64,000 nt of DNA from DASWUZ01 sp036401375 (GCA_036401375.1 DASWVB010000009.1:78987-142986); one strand, 5' to 3'; positions 43,682-51,783 are shown, counted from the stretch's first letter. Numbers and translations: made by a program. The notes: generated from the letters alone by a model not told the origin.

Positions 43682-43959
43682 CTCCCATCCACTCCCTGCC
43701 GGCTCCGCGGCTGTCTCCGCTCCTGGTTCCGCTGTCGGCTCCGCTCCTGGTTCCGCTCCTGGGTGCGCTCCTGGGTGCCCCATGTCTCGCCCCCGAAACA
43801 TGGGTTCCAGCACCAGGCAGAGAAGCGGGTGCCCCATATCTAGCCCTCGAGACATGGCTTCCAGCACCAGGCAGAGAAGCGGGTGCCCCATTCATGCGCA
43901 GCTCCACCGCGCATGAGTGGGAACTAAACCCCGCCACCAACCCGGAGCCCCGATGCTGA
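43678..43959 (+). CDS. Candidate coupled small ORF made of repeats
   Basis: A 93-codon frame starts in an ATGA overlap with the gspE stop and ends in TGA 7 bp into pilM, so it exactly bridges the two genes. Its product is low-complexity: Leu/Pro/Ala-rich (PLLVPLSAPLLVPLLGALL), then two PAPGREAGAP units and AHEWELNP from the palindromic repeats. It has no own Shine-Dalgarno. It may merely keep ribosomes moving through the repeats, or be a chance frame. Confidence 0.3.
   Translation: MTPIHSLPAPRLSPLLVPLSAPLLVPLLGALLGAPCLAPETWVPAPGREAGAPYLALETWLPAPGREAGAPFMRSSTAHEWELNPATNPEPRC
43773..43925 (+). repeat. Palindromic repeat cluster C (GGGTGCCCCAT family)
   Basis: Three units start at 43773, 43827 and 43881, spaced exactly 54 bp. 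The first two are decayed type I hairpins (CATGTCTC/GAAACATG and CATATCTA/GAGACATG) followed by the identical 22-bp spacer at 43805-43826 and 43859-43880. The third is type II (CCCATTCATGCGC/GCGCATGAGTGGG). The order I-I-II matches cluster A. It is preceded by short CCGCTCCTGGTT repeats (43717-43770). Located between gspE and pilM. Confidence 0.85.
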
Positions 43960-45143
43960 ACCGCTTTCGCCTCTTCCCCTCGACCTCCGCCATCACCGTG
44001 CGGCCGCGCCTGGCCTGCGAGATCACGGTACAGGGCGTGATCGCCGCCCGCCAGGAGAGCGATCTCGATTCGGCCGCAATCACCGCCTTCACCTCTCTGC
44101 GCCCCGGCGCGCTCATGCCCGGCCTCGCCGCCCCCAACATGCCCGACCGCGCGCCCATCGTCTCCGCCATGCGCCAGGCGCTTGAGGAGGTTGCCGGCAG
44201 AGGACGTCAGCTCTCGCTCATCATCCCCGACCTCGCCGCCCGCGTGCTGCTGCTCGACTTTGACACCCTGCCGGAGAGAGCAGCCGACGCACTGCCCATC
44301 CTCCGCTTCCGCCTGCGAAAGCTGCTCCCCTTCGAGGTCGACGACGCCGCGATCAGCTACCAGATCCTTCATCAGGACAGCCAGCAGGTGCGCACCGTGG
44401 TCGCCGTCACTCCCCGCCCCGTCCTGAACGAATATGAGACCGCCGTACGCGAGGCAGGATACCTGCCCGGAGCGGTGCTGCCGAGCACCCTCGCCTGCCT
44501 CGCCGTGGTGCCTGCCTCCGACAACGCCCTGGTCGTAAGCTGCAGCAGCGCCTCCGTCACCAGCGCCATCACCCGCGGCAACGAGCTGCTGCTCTACCGC
44601 ACCCTTGACCTGCCGAGAGCCGAGCAGGAGCGCGCCCTTGAACTGCAACAGGTGGTCACCGTCGCCATGGCCTACTTTGAAGACAGCATGGCCGCTCCGC
44701 CTGACGCGCTGCTCTACGTTGGGCCGGGTGGCGCATCGGAGCTGAGCCGCATCCTCAACGATGACTCCGTCAATGGAGCGTCCAGCCACGGCAACTCCAC
44801 TTATGGGCACTCCTATGCCTCCGCCGCGAACGATGACGAGCCTCCCAGCTACAGGCAGGCAGCCGGCGACCCGGTGGAACTTGACAGCCTGAATTCCGGC
44901 AGTCTCGACCCGGGCAGCCTCGACCCGGGCAGCCTCGACCGAGGCAGATACGACCCAGGCAGATACGACGCAGGCGAATATGAAGCGGGCAGCCCTGTCA
45001 CCGGCGGCGTTCTCGACGGTCCCTCGGGCGTAACCAGGACCACGATCCAGGTGCGCGACCTCGTCCCGATCGCGTCCACCGGAGCGGCCACCTCCATGCC
45101 GCCCGGCTTGCTCGCTGGAGTGGTGGGAGCGCTCGCCAACTAA
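43953..45143 (+). CDS. pilM: PilM-like actin-fold protein
   Basis: 396 residues. LSLIIPDLAARVLLLDFDTLP, RLRKLLPFEVDDAAISYQIL and the later LYVGPGGASEL fit the PilM/GspL cytoplasmic actin-like fold that couples to PilN. GGAG lies before ATG 43953. Residues about 316-345 are six 5-residue repeats (GSLDP, GSLDP, GSLDR, GRYDP, GRYDA, GEYEA) encoded by 15-bp units. Position between gspE and pilN supports the call. Confidence 0.85.
   Translation: MLNRFRLFPSTSAITVRPRLACEITVQGVIAARQESDLDSAAITAFTSLRPGALMPGLAAPNMPDRAPIVSAMRQALEEVAGRGRQLSLIIPDLAARVLLLDFDTLPERAADALPILRFRLRKLLPFEVDDAAISYQILHQDSQQVRTVVAVTPRPVLNEYETAVREAGYLPGAVLPSTLACLAVVPASDNALVVSCSSASVTSAITRGNELLLYRTLDLPRAEQERALELQQVVTVAMAYFEDSMAAPPDALLYVGPGGASELSRILNDDSVNGASSHGNSTYGHSYASAANDDEPPSYRQAAGDPVELDSLNSGSLDPGSLDPGSLDRGRYDPGRYDAGEYEAGSPVTGGVLDGPSGVTRTTIQVRDLVPIASTGAATSMPPGLLAGVVGALAN
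44898..44987 (+). repeat. In-frame 15-bp tandem repeat in pilM
   Basis: Six consecutive 15-bp units, the first three nearly identical (GGCAG(T/C)CTCGACC), the last three diverged to GGCAGATACGACC-like. They encode a flexible acidic GSLDP-type linker near the PilM C-terminus. Confidence 0.9.
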
Positions 45144-45405
45144 GTGACCCATCTAAACTCATCGCTCGCACCCTCACCCTCGCCCGGCGCAACGATCCGG
45201 ACGGGCCTCGCGCCGCCCGCCCTTGAAGACGCACTCGGCTCGCTTACCGTCCTCCACCTGGGCCACCGCCTCCGCCCGCAGCCGGGCGGCACACCTGGCT
45301 GCAAATCCGGGGCGGCACATCTGGCGGCGGCACATCCGGCAGCCTCACAGCCGGCAGCCTCACATCTCGCACCAGCACCACAACGTAGAATCGAAGCAGC
45401 CCTCC
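45144..45405 (+). other. Intergenic stretch with GGCGGCACA repeats
   Basis: Between pilM and pilN. From about 45285 to 45368 there are repeated words (GGCGGCACACCTGGC, GGCGGCACATCTGGC, CGGCAGCCTCACA twice). A GTG-started 92-codon frame crosses it but the product is low-complexity (AAHPAASQPAASHLA), so I do not call a gene. Confidence 0.5.
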
Positions 45406-46221
45406 ATGCGCATAGCACTTAACCTCGCCTCCCAGCCGTTCATTGAACTGCGGCCGCTCTATGCGCGCCTGCGGCTCTGGATGATGCTGCTGGCCATCCT
45501 CGCCATCCCCCTCGGGCTGCTGCTGCAGATGGAGCAGCGCCGCGCCGCCGATGCCGACGCCCAGATGGAGGCACTGCAGAGCAAAATCCAGAGCCTGCGC
45601 AACCAGCAGGCGAGCTTCCAGACCCTGATGCGCCAGCCAGCCAACGCAGCCGTGCTCTCGCAATCTGAATTTCTTAACCAGCTGTTTGCCCGCAAATCCT
45701 TCTCCTGGACAGCGGTCATGATGGACCTGGAAGACGTTTTGCCGGCCGGCGTGCAGGTGCAGAACATCGACCCGATCGTCCGCCCCGGCGGTCACGTCAC
45801 CATCCGCCTGCGTGTGGCTGGCCCGCGCGAACGCGCCGTCGACCTGGTCCGCAACCTCGAGCGCTCACGCCGCTTCCTCCAGCCGAGGCTCGCGTCGGAG
45901 TCGGCCGAGACGGCCACCAACAACTCCGGCGCAGGAAACCTTCAAGGCGGCTTCCAGGGCGGATTCCAGCCTGGTCAGTTCGGCGGCCAGCCCGGTGCCG
46001 TGCAGCCGGTCAGCGCCGCCAGCTCCGTGAACTTCGACATCCTCGCCGACTACAACCCCCTGCCCAACCTCCCGCAGACGGAGGCGGACAGCTCCCTTCC
46101 GCCCGCGCAAGCCGTATCCCTCCGTCACAGACGCCAATCCACGTCTCGGGCTGCAGCGATGCCCGGCAGATCTCGCTCGCACGCCCGCCAAAGCGCGCCA
46201 CCGCAAGGGGGTGTCCAGTGA
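45406..46221 (+). CDS. pilN: PilN-like inner-membrane assembly protein
   Basis: 271 residues. A short cytoplasmic N-terminus with the PilN hallmark (MRIALNLASQPF, like the INLLPWR-type PilM-binding peptide), one TM helix (MMLLAILAIPLGLLL), a coiled coil (about 45-80) and a ferredoxin-like periplasmic domain (SWTAVMMDLEDVLPAGVQVQ). The C-terminus is Gly/Gln-rich (GGFQGGFQPGQFGGQPG) and then basic. The stop overlaps the GTG of pilO by 4 bp. Confidence 0.85.
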   Translation: MRIALNLASQPFIELRPLYARLRLWMMLLAILAIPLGLLLQMEQRRAADADAQMEALQSKIQSLRNQQASFQTLMRQPANAAVLSQSEFLNQLFARKSFSWTAVMMDLEDVLPAGVQVQNIDPIVRPGGHVTIRLRVAGPRERAVDLVRNLERSRRFLQPRLASESAETATNNSGAGNLQGGFQGGFQPGQFGGQPGAVQPVSAASSVNFDILADYNPLPNLPQTEADSSLPPAQAVSLRHRRQSTSRAAAMPGRSRSHARQSAPPQGGVQ

Positions 46222-46823
46222 AGAGCATCTTCAGCGGAAAGACTCTCTCGATGCTCAACCTGCACATTGCGGGCCTGGCGGTGCTGCTTATCCTGGACTG
46301 CTTTCTCGGCGTGCGCCTGCTGATCGCCTGGCACGCGGCGGGGGCAGACCGCGAAGAGCAGATCGCCCAGGCGCAGATCAGCGCCGCGCAGCTGCAGGCG
46401 CAGACCCAGCGGCTCAGCGGCCTGCCTGCCCGCGTCGATCGCGCGCGCAACGGCGCAGCGGAGTTCTACAGCGAGCGCATGCCCGCCAACTACTCCTCGA
46501 TCGCCGGCAACCTTGGCGAACTCTACGCCCGCGACGGCGTTCGCCTCACCCGCGCCAGCTACACCCAGACTCCCGCCATCCTCGACCTGGCCGAGATTCG
46601 GATCGACGCCAACGTCAGCGGCGAATACACCAACGTCATGCGCTTCATCAACGCCGTCGAACGTGACAAGACCTTCTTCGTCGTCGACGCGCTCACCCTC
46701 ACCGGGCAGCAGGGGGGATTGGTCAATCTGCGCCTCAGGCTCACTACCTATCTGCACAGCTCCGACGCCAACGGCATACCCGAGGCCGAGGTGTCCCGCC
46801 CTGACATGGAAGGGGTGCGCTGA
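46218..46823 (+). CDS. pilO: PilO-like inner-membrane assembly protein
   Basis: 201 residues: short cytoplasmic part, TM helix (AGLAVLLILDCFLGVRLLIAW), coiled coil (about 42-75) and a ferredoxin-like domain (LAEIRIDANVSGEYTNVMRFINAVERD, a segment typical of PilO). It pairs with PilN in the periplasm. GTG start inside the pilN stop (GTGA); its own stop overlaps the next ATG (TGATG). Tight coupling indicates stoichiometric synthesis. Confidence 0.87.
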   Translation: MKSIFSGKTLSMLNLHIAGLAVLLILDCFLGVRLLIAWHAAGADREEQIAQAQISAAQLQAQTQRLSGLPARVDRARNGAAEFYSERMPANYSSIAGNLGELYARDGVRLTRASYTQTPAILDLAEIRIDANVSGEYTNVMRFINAVERDKTFFVVDALTLTGQQGGLVNLRLRLTTYLHSSDANGIPEAEVSRPDMEGVR

Positions 46824-47452
46824 TGGCCCTCAAGACCGGTGCTGAAAACAAGAGACAGGTAGCCATTGCCGCCGCCCTGGGGCTCCTCGTGCTGGTACTG
46901 GTCGTCTGGAACATCATCCCGATGCTGCGCGGTTCCAGCAGCACGCCTCAGACCCAGAACGCGCCCGATGCGCCCGCGCAGCCTCCAGCCCGGGTCGTGA
47001 ACACCTCGGGCAACACCTCAGCAGGTTCCACCGGAGCCGCCACCAAAGTCGCGCATTCAGGCGCCAACCTCGACCCGACTCTCCACTTTGAGCTCATGCA
47101 GCAGGCCGAGAGCCTTGAATATACCGGGACCGGCCGCAACATCTTCTCCCCGGCCTCCGCGCCCCTGCCCATCATCCCTAAAGTAACCCGCCCCGTAAGG
47201 CCACTGCCCGAGATCGCCAGCGGTCCGCCGCCACCCCCGCCCCCACCTGCTATTGACCTGAAGTTCTTCGGCTACTCCGCGCAGAACAGCGGCCGGCGCG
47301 CCTTCCTGCTGCATGGGGACGACGTCTTCATCGCGTCCGAGGGAGATGTGGTCGACCATCGCTACCGCGTGGTCAAGATTTCGCCTTTTTCCGTGCAGAT
47401 GGAAGACCTGCCCTACCATGACACCCAGACCATCAGTCTAACGGCCAACTAG
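46823..47452 (+). CDS. PilP/GspC-like periplasmic protein
   Basis: 209 residues: an N-terminal TM helix (VAIAAALGLLVLVLVVWNIIP), a disordered Ala/Pro/Ser linker, the GRNIFSPAS motif typical of PilP/GspC homology regions, a proline run (eight Pro) and a small beta domain (IDLKFFGYSAQ, AFLLHGDDVFIASEGDVVDHRYRVVKISPFSVQMED). Such proteins link PilNO to the outer-membrane secretin, which is not encoded in this window. Confidence 0.82.
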   Translation: MALKTGAENKRQVAIAAALGLLVLVLVVWNIIPMLRGSSSTPQTQNAPDAPAQPPARVVNTSGNTSAGSTGAATKVAHSGANLDPTLHFELMQQAESLEYTGTGRNIFSPASAPLPIIPKVTRPVRPLPEIASGPPPPPPPPAIDLKFFGYSAQNSGRRAFLLHGDDVFIASEGDVVDHRYRVVKISPFSVQMEDLPYHDTQTISLTAN

Positions 47453-47458
47453 CCACCG

Positions 47459-48484
47459 ATGCGTACCTTGCTCCAGCCCGCGCCCCGCCCCGGCCAGTAC
47501 CGGACGCCGCTGCTCGCCCACATGCCGTGTCACATGCCGTGTCAACTCGCCCCCCGGAGCAGCCGCAGGCGCCGCCCGGGGGAGTCGGGATTCGTCATGA
47601 TCAGCGTCCTCTTTCTGGTAGCGCTGATCATGCTCTCGCTCACCATCGCCGCCCCGCGGGTCGCCGACGACATCCGCCGCGACCGCGAAAACGAGCTCTA
47701 CCATCGCGGCTTGCAGTACCAGCGCGCCATCCGGCTCTACTACCGCAAGTTTGGAAGTTACCCGACCTCGCTCGATCAGCTGGAGAAGACCAACGAGATC
47801 CGCTTCCTGCGCAAGCGCTACAAAGATCCCATGACCGGCAAGGATGAGTGGCACATCATCCACTATGGAGAGGCGAAACTGCCGCCGATGGGCCTCTTCG
47901 GCCAGCCCCTCACTGCTGGTGTTCCGGCCGCGGCCCTGGGATCGAGCCCCGGCACTAGTAGCACGAACGGCTTCCTGAGCAGCGGCGCAAGCTCGGGCGG
48001 GGGACAGGCCGGCTCGGGGCAGGGCAGCATAGGCCAGGGCAGCATAGGGCAGGGCGGCATAGGACAGGGCGCCGCCTCAGGTGCGCCCGTCGATGGCAGC
48101 ACGACCTCCGGCAGCACGACCGCCTCCACTGCTCCCGGCGGAGACTCCGGCTCCTCCTCGAGCGGCCAGGGTGGAGTGGGCCTGATCGTAGGCGTCTCCA
48201 GCACCAGCACCAAGGAATCCATCCGGGAATACCTCCAGCAGAAGCACTACAACGAGTGGGAATTCGTCTACAACCCGATTGAGGATCGTCCCGCCGGCGC
48301 CAGAGGCGGCGCACCCATCCCGTCCAGTGGGGTCCCCAGCGGAGGGCCTGGTGGGCAGCTTGGCCCGGGAGGGAACCAGGGTGGGTCCGGAGGCGGCCCG
48401 GGCAGCGGCGGCGGCTTTGGAGGCCCAGGCAGCACAGGCGGCTCCGGTTCAAACCCAGGCAACGGGTCTCCACCGTCGAACTAA
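47459..48484 (+). CDS. Pseudopilin-like protein with Gly-rich tail
   Basis: 341 residues. A long 44-residue basic leader ends PGESG and is followed by FVMISVLFLVALIMLSLTIA, a class III prepilin-type helix; position 5 after the cleavage site is Ser, not the usual Glu. Then comes a GspG-like stretch (LYHRGLQYQRAIRLYYRKFGSYPTSLDQL). Two thirds of the mature protein is Gly/Ser-rich (GQGSIGQGSIGQGGIGQG, then GGPGSGGGFGG). Last gene of the operon, 6 bp after the PilP-like gene. Confidence 0.8.
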   Translation: MRTLLQPAPRPGQYRTPLLAHMPCHMPCQLAPRSSRRRRPGESGFVMISVLFLVALIMLSLTIAAPRVADDIRRDRENELYHRGLQYQRAIRLYYRKFGSYPTSLDQLEKTNEIRFLRKRYKDPMTGKDEWHIIHYGEAKLPPMGLFGQPLTAGVPAAALGSSPGTSSTNGFLSSGASSGGGQAGSGQGSIGQGSIGQGGIGQGAASGAPVDGSTTSGSTTASTAPGGDSGSSSSGQGGVGLIVGVSSTSTKESIREYLQQKHYNEWEFVYNPIEDRPAGARGGAPIPSSGVPSGGPGGQLGPGGNQGGSGGGPGSGGGFGGPGSTGGSGSNPGNGSPPSN

Positions 48485-48527
48485 CACCCGTGGCTTAACC
48501 AGCGTAAAAAAACTTCTCTCTACCTTC

Positions 48528-48556
48528 TTGCACATTTACTGTGCGCCATATAGTAT
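48528..48556 (+). promoter_or_regulatory. PadR-gene promoter with overlapping operator
   Basis: TTGCAC (48528-48533) and TAGTAT (48551-48556) are spaced 17 bp, giving a start point about 10 nt before the ATG at 48574. The inverted repeat GCACA-TTTAC-TGTGC (48530-48544) overlaps the -35, as expected for an autorepressed PadR gene. Confidence 0.5.
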
Positions 48557-48573
48557 GTGCTGCATGGTGTTCG

Positions 48574-48927
48574 ATGCATAGTACGGTCACGACAGAGCCT
48601 GCCTTCGAAAATCTACGCATGGAGCTCCGGAGAGGCTGCCTCGTGCTCGCCGCTCTGAGCCAGCTGCGCGTCGAGCACTATGGCTACACTCTGCGCAAGG
48701 CCCTCGCAGACCAGGGCATGAGTATCGATGAAGGAACCCTGTACCCGCTCCTGCGACGCCTTGAGAGCCAGGGCCTGCTGCTCAGCGAATGGCGCGAAGA
48801 AGACAAACGCCGTAAACGCTTCTACCGCCTCTCACCCGAAGGCAAGCAGATGCTCACCTCTCTGCTCGGAGAGTGGCAGATCATCAACGAATCACTCGCG
48901 AACATCCTGCAGGAGGCCCACTCATGA
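48574..48927 (+). CDS. PadR-family transcriptional regulator
   Basis: 117 residues with the PadR winged-helix pattern: LRRGCLVLAALSQ, HYGYTLRKALAD, IDEGTLYPLLRRLESQGLLLSEW and RRKRFYRLSPEGKQML. Such regulators repress neighbouring membrane or transporter genes. Its stop overlaps the ATG of the next gene (ATGA), the usual arrangement of PadR with a HAAS/DUF1700-type membrane partner. A promoter and palindrome lie directly upstream. Confidence 0.92.
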   Translation: MHSTVTTEPAFENLRMELRRGCLVLAALSQLRVEHYGYTLRKALADQGMSIDEGTLYPLLRRLESQGLLLSEWREEDKRRKRFYRLSPEGKQMLTSLLGEWQIINESLANILQEAHS

Positions 48928-50003
48928 ACTTTCCGCCTCAAAATACTTCCCACTCGACGTCACCAGGCCCCGCTCCGCGATCCTGCGACGACCTGATGGA
49001 GCGCTACTTGCACGCCATCGGTCGCCACCTGCCCAAGTCGCGCCGCGAGGACATCCTCGCCGAGTTATCCGCCAACCTGCTGGCGGAGATCGAGGACCGC
49101 GAATCAGACCTGGGACGAAGCCTGACCGCGGCCGAGCAGAGTGATATCCTCAAGGCCCACGGACGGCCCTTCCTGGTGGCCGCACGCTACTCTCCACAGC
49201 AGTACCTCATCGGGCCGAACGCCTTCCCCTACTACTGGCTTGTTCTGCGCATCTCGCTCACCCTCTCTGCCTTCGTCTACCTGCTCGGCAGCTCGATCGG
49301 CCTAGCTGTAACAGGGGCGACTTTCGCCGCATACATCGGAGTCATGGCGCGGCTTCCTTTCAACCTGCTGGTGACCGCCGGCTGGGTGACGCTCACCTTT
49401 GTCGTGCTGGAGTTTTGGGCCACCCGCTACCCGTCGAAGTCCGCAGTGCATTCGCAATGGAAGCCCGAGTCCCTGCCTCGCATCGACCCCGCCAGGCGCA
49501 CGCCAGCGAGGGTCACAGCCGAACTTCTGATTCACTTCGGCGGCATCCTCTACCTTGCCGCCATTCCTCGTTATCCGTCTCTGCTGCTCGGCCCGGGCGC
49601 AGGATACTTCACCGCAGGTCCGCTGCGCGCGACTGCGCAACTGCACGCCTTCTACTGGCCCATGATGGCGCTGCTTTGCGTTCCGGTATTGCTGAAGGTA
49701 GCCAGCCTCGGCCGCACCCTCACCCCGGGCTGGCGCTTGGCGCTGAGAGCGGTAAAAGGCGCTGTTGGACTGCTGCTGCTCGTCCTGCTGCTGCGTATTC
49801 ACGACTACTTCACCGTCGTCGGCTCGCTCCCCGATCAGACCAACTACCGCCAGGCCGCCGCCATCTTTAACAACATCATCACCCTCTCACTCCGCATCGC
49901 TGTTGCCGTCTGTGTGCTGTCTCTGGTGTGGGAGATTGGCAGCTACATCCTCAAAGGCCGATCGGCCGGCAGCTATCCTCTAGCCCCGCGTGCGCAAGGC
50001 TAG
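48924..50003 (+). CDS. Membrane protein with N-terminal HAAS-like domain
   Basis: 359 residues. Residues about 20-90 (LMERYLHAIGRHLPKSRREDILAELSANLLAEIEDRE) match the HAAS/DUF1700 helical module that accompanies PadR regulators. After it come about six TM segments. Function unknown; likely an envelope-stress or lipid-related membrane protein controlled by the coupled PadR. The ATG at 48924 overlaps the padR stop by 4 bp. Confidence 0.8.
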   Translation: MNFPPQNTSHSTSPGPAPRSCDDLMERYLHAIGRHLPKSRREDILAELSANLLAEIEDRESDLGRSLTAAEQSDILKAHGRPFLVAARYSPQQYLIGPNAFPYYWLVLRISLTLSAFVYLLGSSIGLAVTGATFAAYIGVMARLPFNLLVTAGWVTLTFVVLEFWATRYPSKSAVHSQWKPESLPRIDPARRTPARVTAELLIHFGGILYLAAIPRYPSLLLGPGAGYFTAGPLRATAQLHAFYWPMMALLCVPVLLKVASLGRTLTPGWRLALRAVKGAVGLLLLVLLLRIHDYFTVVGSLPDQTNYRQAAAIFNNIITLSLRIAVAVCVLSLVWEIGSYILKGRSAGSYPLAPRAQG

Positions 50004-50108
50004 AGGTCAGGCCTCATGATTGTCATACCGAATGGGAGAGTGAAGCGGGCAGCCGAGAGCGGCCATGGGGCCGACAAGAGCACAGCAGCACCCAGCCGGA
50101 AAGGGAGA

Positions 50109-50780
50109 CTAGTCCAGGGCGAGGCTGAGAGCGTGCCGCACATCCGCGCCGCGCACCCAGAAGATGACATCCGTAGCAATGTTCGTAGCGTGGTCTGCAA
50201 TGCGCTCGAGGTTGCGCGATACCAGGATCGCGCTCAGCGCCTGCGAACTCAGCTCCGGCCGCTGCTGGATTACCTTGATCAGCTCCGAATAAGCGACCCG
50301 GTTCATGCGGTCGATCTCGTCGTCCATCTCAATGACGGAGTCGGCCACCTGCGCATCCGCCTCGAGCAGCGACTGGATGGCCGTGCGGATCATCCTCGCT
50401 GCAAACTCCCCCATACCAGCGATATCGACCGGGAGGTCGACCATCTCGGTATCGAGCAGGTCCTGCGTCCTCACTGCGATGCTCATTGACTGGTCGCCAA
50501 TGCGTTCGAGATCGCCGTTGATCTTGATCACCGCCAGGATGAAGCGCAGATCGATCGCCATCGGCTGTTCCTTGGCCAGCAGCTCATAAGCCATCTCGTC
50601 TACCTCGCGCTGGGCAAGGTTGATGGCCGTCTCGTTTTCGCGAACATACTGACACAGGGCCGCGTCGCGCTGCATGTAAGCGTCGACGGTCGAGAGCAGG
50701 GCCTGCTGGGCCAGCGCGGCCATCGCCAGCAGCTTGTCTTTGAGCGCCGCGAGTTGCTGCTGAAAATGAATGCGTGGCAA
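50109..50780 (-). CDS. phoU: Phosphate transport regulator PhoU
   Basis: 223 residues with two PhoU three-helix repeats; LAKEQPMAIDLRFILAVIKINGDLERIGDQ and LVSRNLERIADHATNIATDVIF carry the metal-binding ExxxD-type motifs. PhoU restrains PhoR signalling and the Pst transporter. It starts with TTG (MPRIHFQQQL, the usual N-terminus), with GGAGGG 6 nt upstream. It stands alone, far from pstS and without pstCAB or phoR in the window. Confidence 0.95.
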   Translation of the reverse strand: MPRIHFQQQLAALKDKLLAMAALAQQALLSTVDAYMQRDAALCQYVRENETAINLAQREVDEMAYELLAKEQPMAIDLRFILAVIKINGDLERIGDQSMSIAVRTQDLLDTEMVDLPVDIAGMGEFAARMIRTAIQSLLEADAQVADSVIEMDDEIDRMNRVAYSELIKVIQQRPELSSQALSAILVSRNLERIADHATNIATDVIFWVRGADVRHALSLALD

Positions 50781-51125
50781 GCGTGGCCCTCCCTCTGCAT
50801 TGTGCTACATATCGTGTAACAGGACGGCTAATATTTTCGCGCCAACTGCCGATCCGTTCTGACACGGTAACTGTCCCGCAAATGCATCGTTATAGGATGT
50901 TTCATCCGGCTCCGGTATCAAGAGATTGCGCGCTTCGCCGAACGCCTGGTTCAGCACATCCACAGAGCAGCTCTCGAGCATCTCAGCACTGAGGAAAAGA
51001 CACGCCTCAGGAACAAGGCATCGACCACAGAGACCGCGTCTTCTCCTGCACCAGCAGACGGGTCTTCACCGTCAAAGCCGTGAAGCCGGCGACAGCACAG
51101 ATCAACTCAGGAGTTCAGCCTCGAT
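50781..51125. other. Intergenic region upstream of phoU
   Basis: Contains the divergent promoter area for phoU and the small gene at 51126. It is locally AT-richer (CTAATATTTTCGCG at 50829-50842). CTGACAC..ACTGTCC at about 50856-50873 recalls a Pho box but the spacing is off. No gene seen. Confidence 0.35.
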
Positions 51126-51305
51126 ATGAACCGCATCGCATTGGTTGCAGGAATACTGTCGGGAGCCACCGCGTGGCTCATCCTTCGCCAGCAGAACAAC
51201 CAGCCGCTGCTTCCCTTCCTGGGGGCCTCACGTAGACCCATCCCGGTAGCCGAGGCCGCAGCCAAGCTGCAGCAGGCATGGGCTGACTACCGCACCACCG
51301 CGTAG
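51126..51305 (+). CDS. Very small single-TM hypothetical protein
   Basis: 59 residues: MNRIALVAGILSGATAWLILRQ gives one N-terminal membrane helix, then a short polar tail rich in Ala and Gln (AEAAAKLQQAWADYRT). An AGGAG lies 12 nt before the ATG. The composition is protein-like, but it is short and unconfirmed. Confidence 0.5.
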   Translation: MNRIALVAGILSGATAWLILRQQNNQPLLPFLGASRRPIPVAEAAAKLQQAWADYRTTA

Positions 51306-51340
51306 CGGCGGCTCGGCGCACGCAAAGCGGCGTTCCGTGT

Positions 51341-51625
51341 CTAGTCCAGCGTCTGCAAAAATGACTTGATCCATGCCTCGTCTACGACCGAGTCGTCGAC
51401 AACCAGGGTCGCCTCCCCGGCACGGCGCAGGTCGCGGTCTGCCTGATGCAGCCGTAATCTCGGTGTTACGGGCCCCAGGTGGAACAGAAAATCCTCCCAG
51501 CCGCAGGCGTTCGCCTCCGGAGAGACGACCTGCCCCTCTTGACTCACCACAGAGACCAGAAGTGGCTCAGAGTTACTCATCTTGCCCAGGGCCCCGGCAC
51601 GCCGCTTGATCAGCATCTTCCCCAT
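51341..51625 (-). CDS. Small hypothetical protein
   Basis: 94 residues at most, with acidic and hydrophobic segments (EPLLVSVVSQEGQVV, ATLVVDDSVVDEAWIKSFLQTLD). No signal or TM and no recognised family. The start is unclear (ATG 51625, 51616 or 51580). It is convergent with the small gene at 51126. Confidence 0.45.
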   Translation of the reverse strand: MGKMLIKRRAGALGKMSNSEPLLVSVVSQEGQVVSPEANACGWEDFLFHLGPVTPRLRLHQADRDLRRAGEATLVVDDSVVDEAWIKSFLQTLD

Positions 51626-51783
51626 ACATCATCACCAGTCATCTTCCGTCCAGGGCGCCACGGTTCTTGCCCCAACGAGGACAAGTCTAGCCCGCTTTCT
51701 CTTGCTCCTTCCTTGTTGAGCCCACCGAATGGGCATTTCGTATCCCTGGATGAGTAGCGACCGGAGCTTCTGCTCTCCTTAGA

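Noticed and set aside
42044..43891. 615-codon minus-strand frame opposite gspE
   Set aside because: Highly acidic antisense product (runs of DAV/EDV/HDV type); gspE has complete ATPase motifs.
45144..45422. 92-codon GTG-started frame between pilM and pilN
   Set aside because: Low-complexity product from short repeats, no Shine-Dalgarno, out of frame with pilN.
50856..50873. Possible Pho box upstream of phoU
   Set aside because: CTGACAC and CTGTCC are spaced one base off the 11-bp period, and their orientation does not suit phoU.
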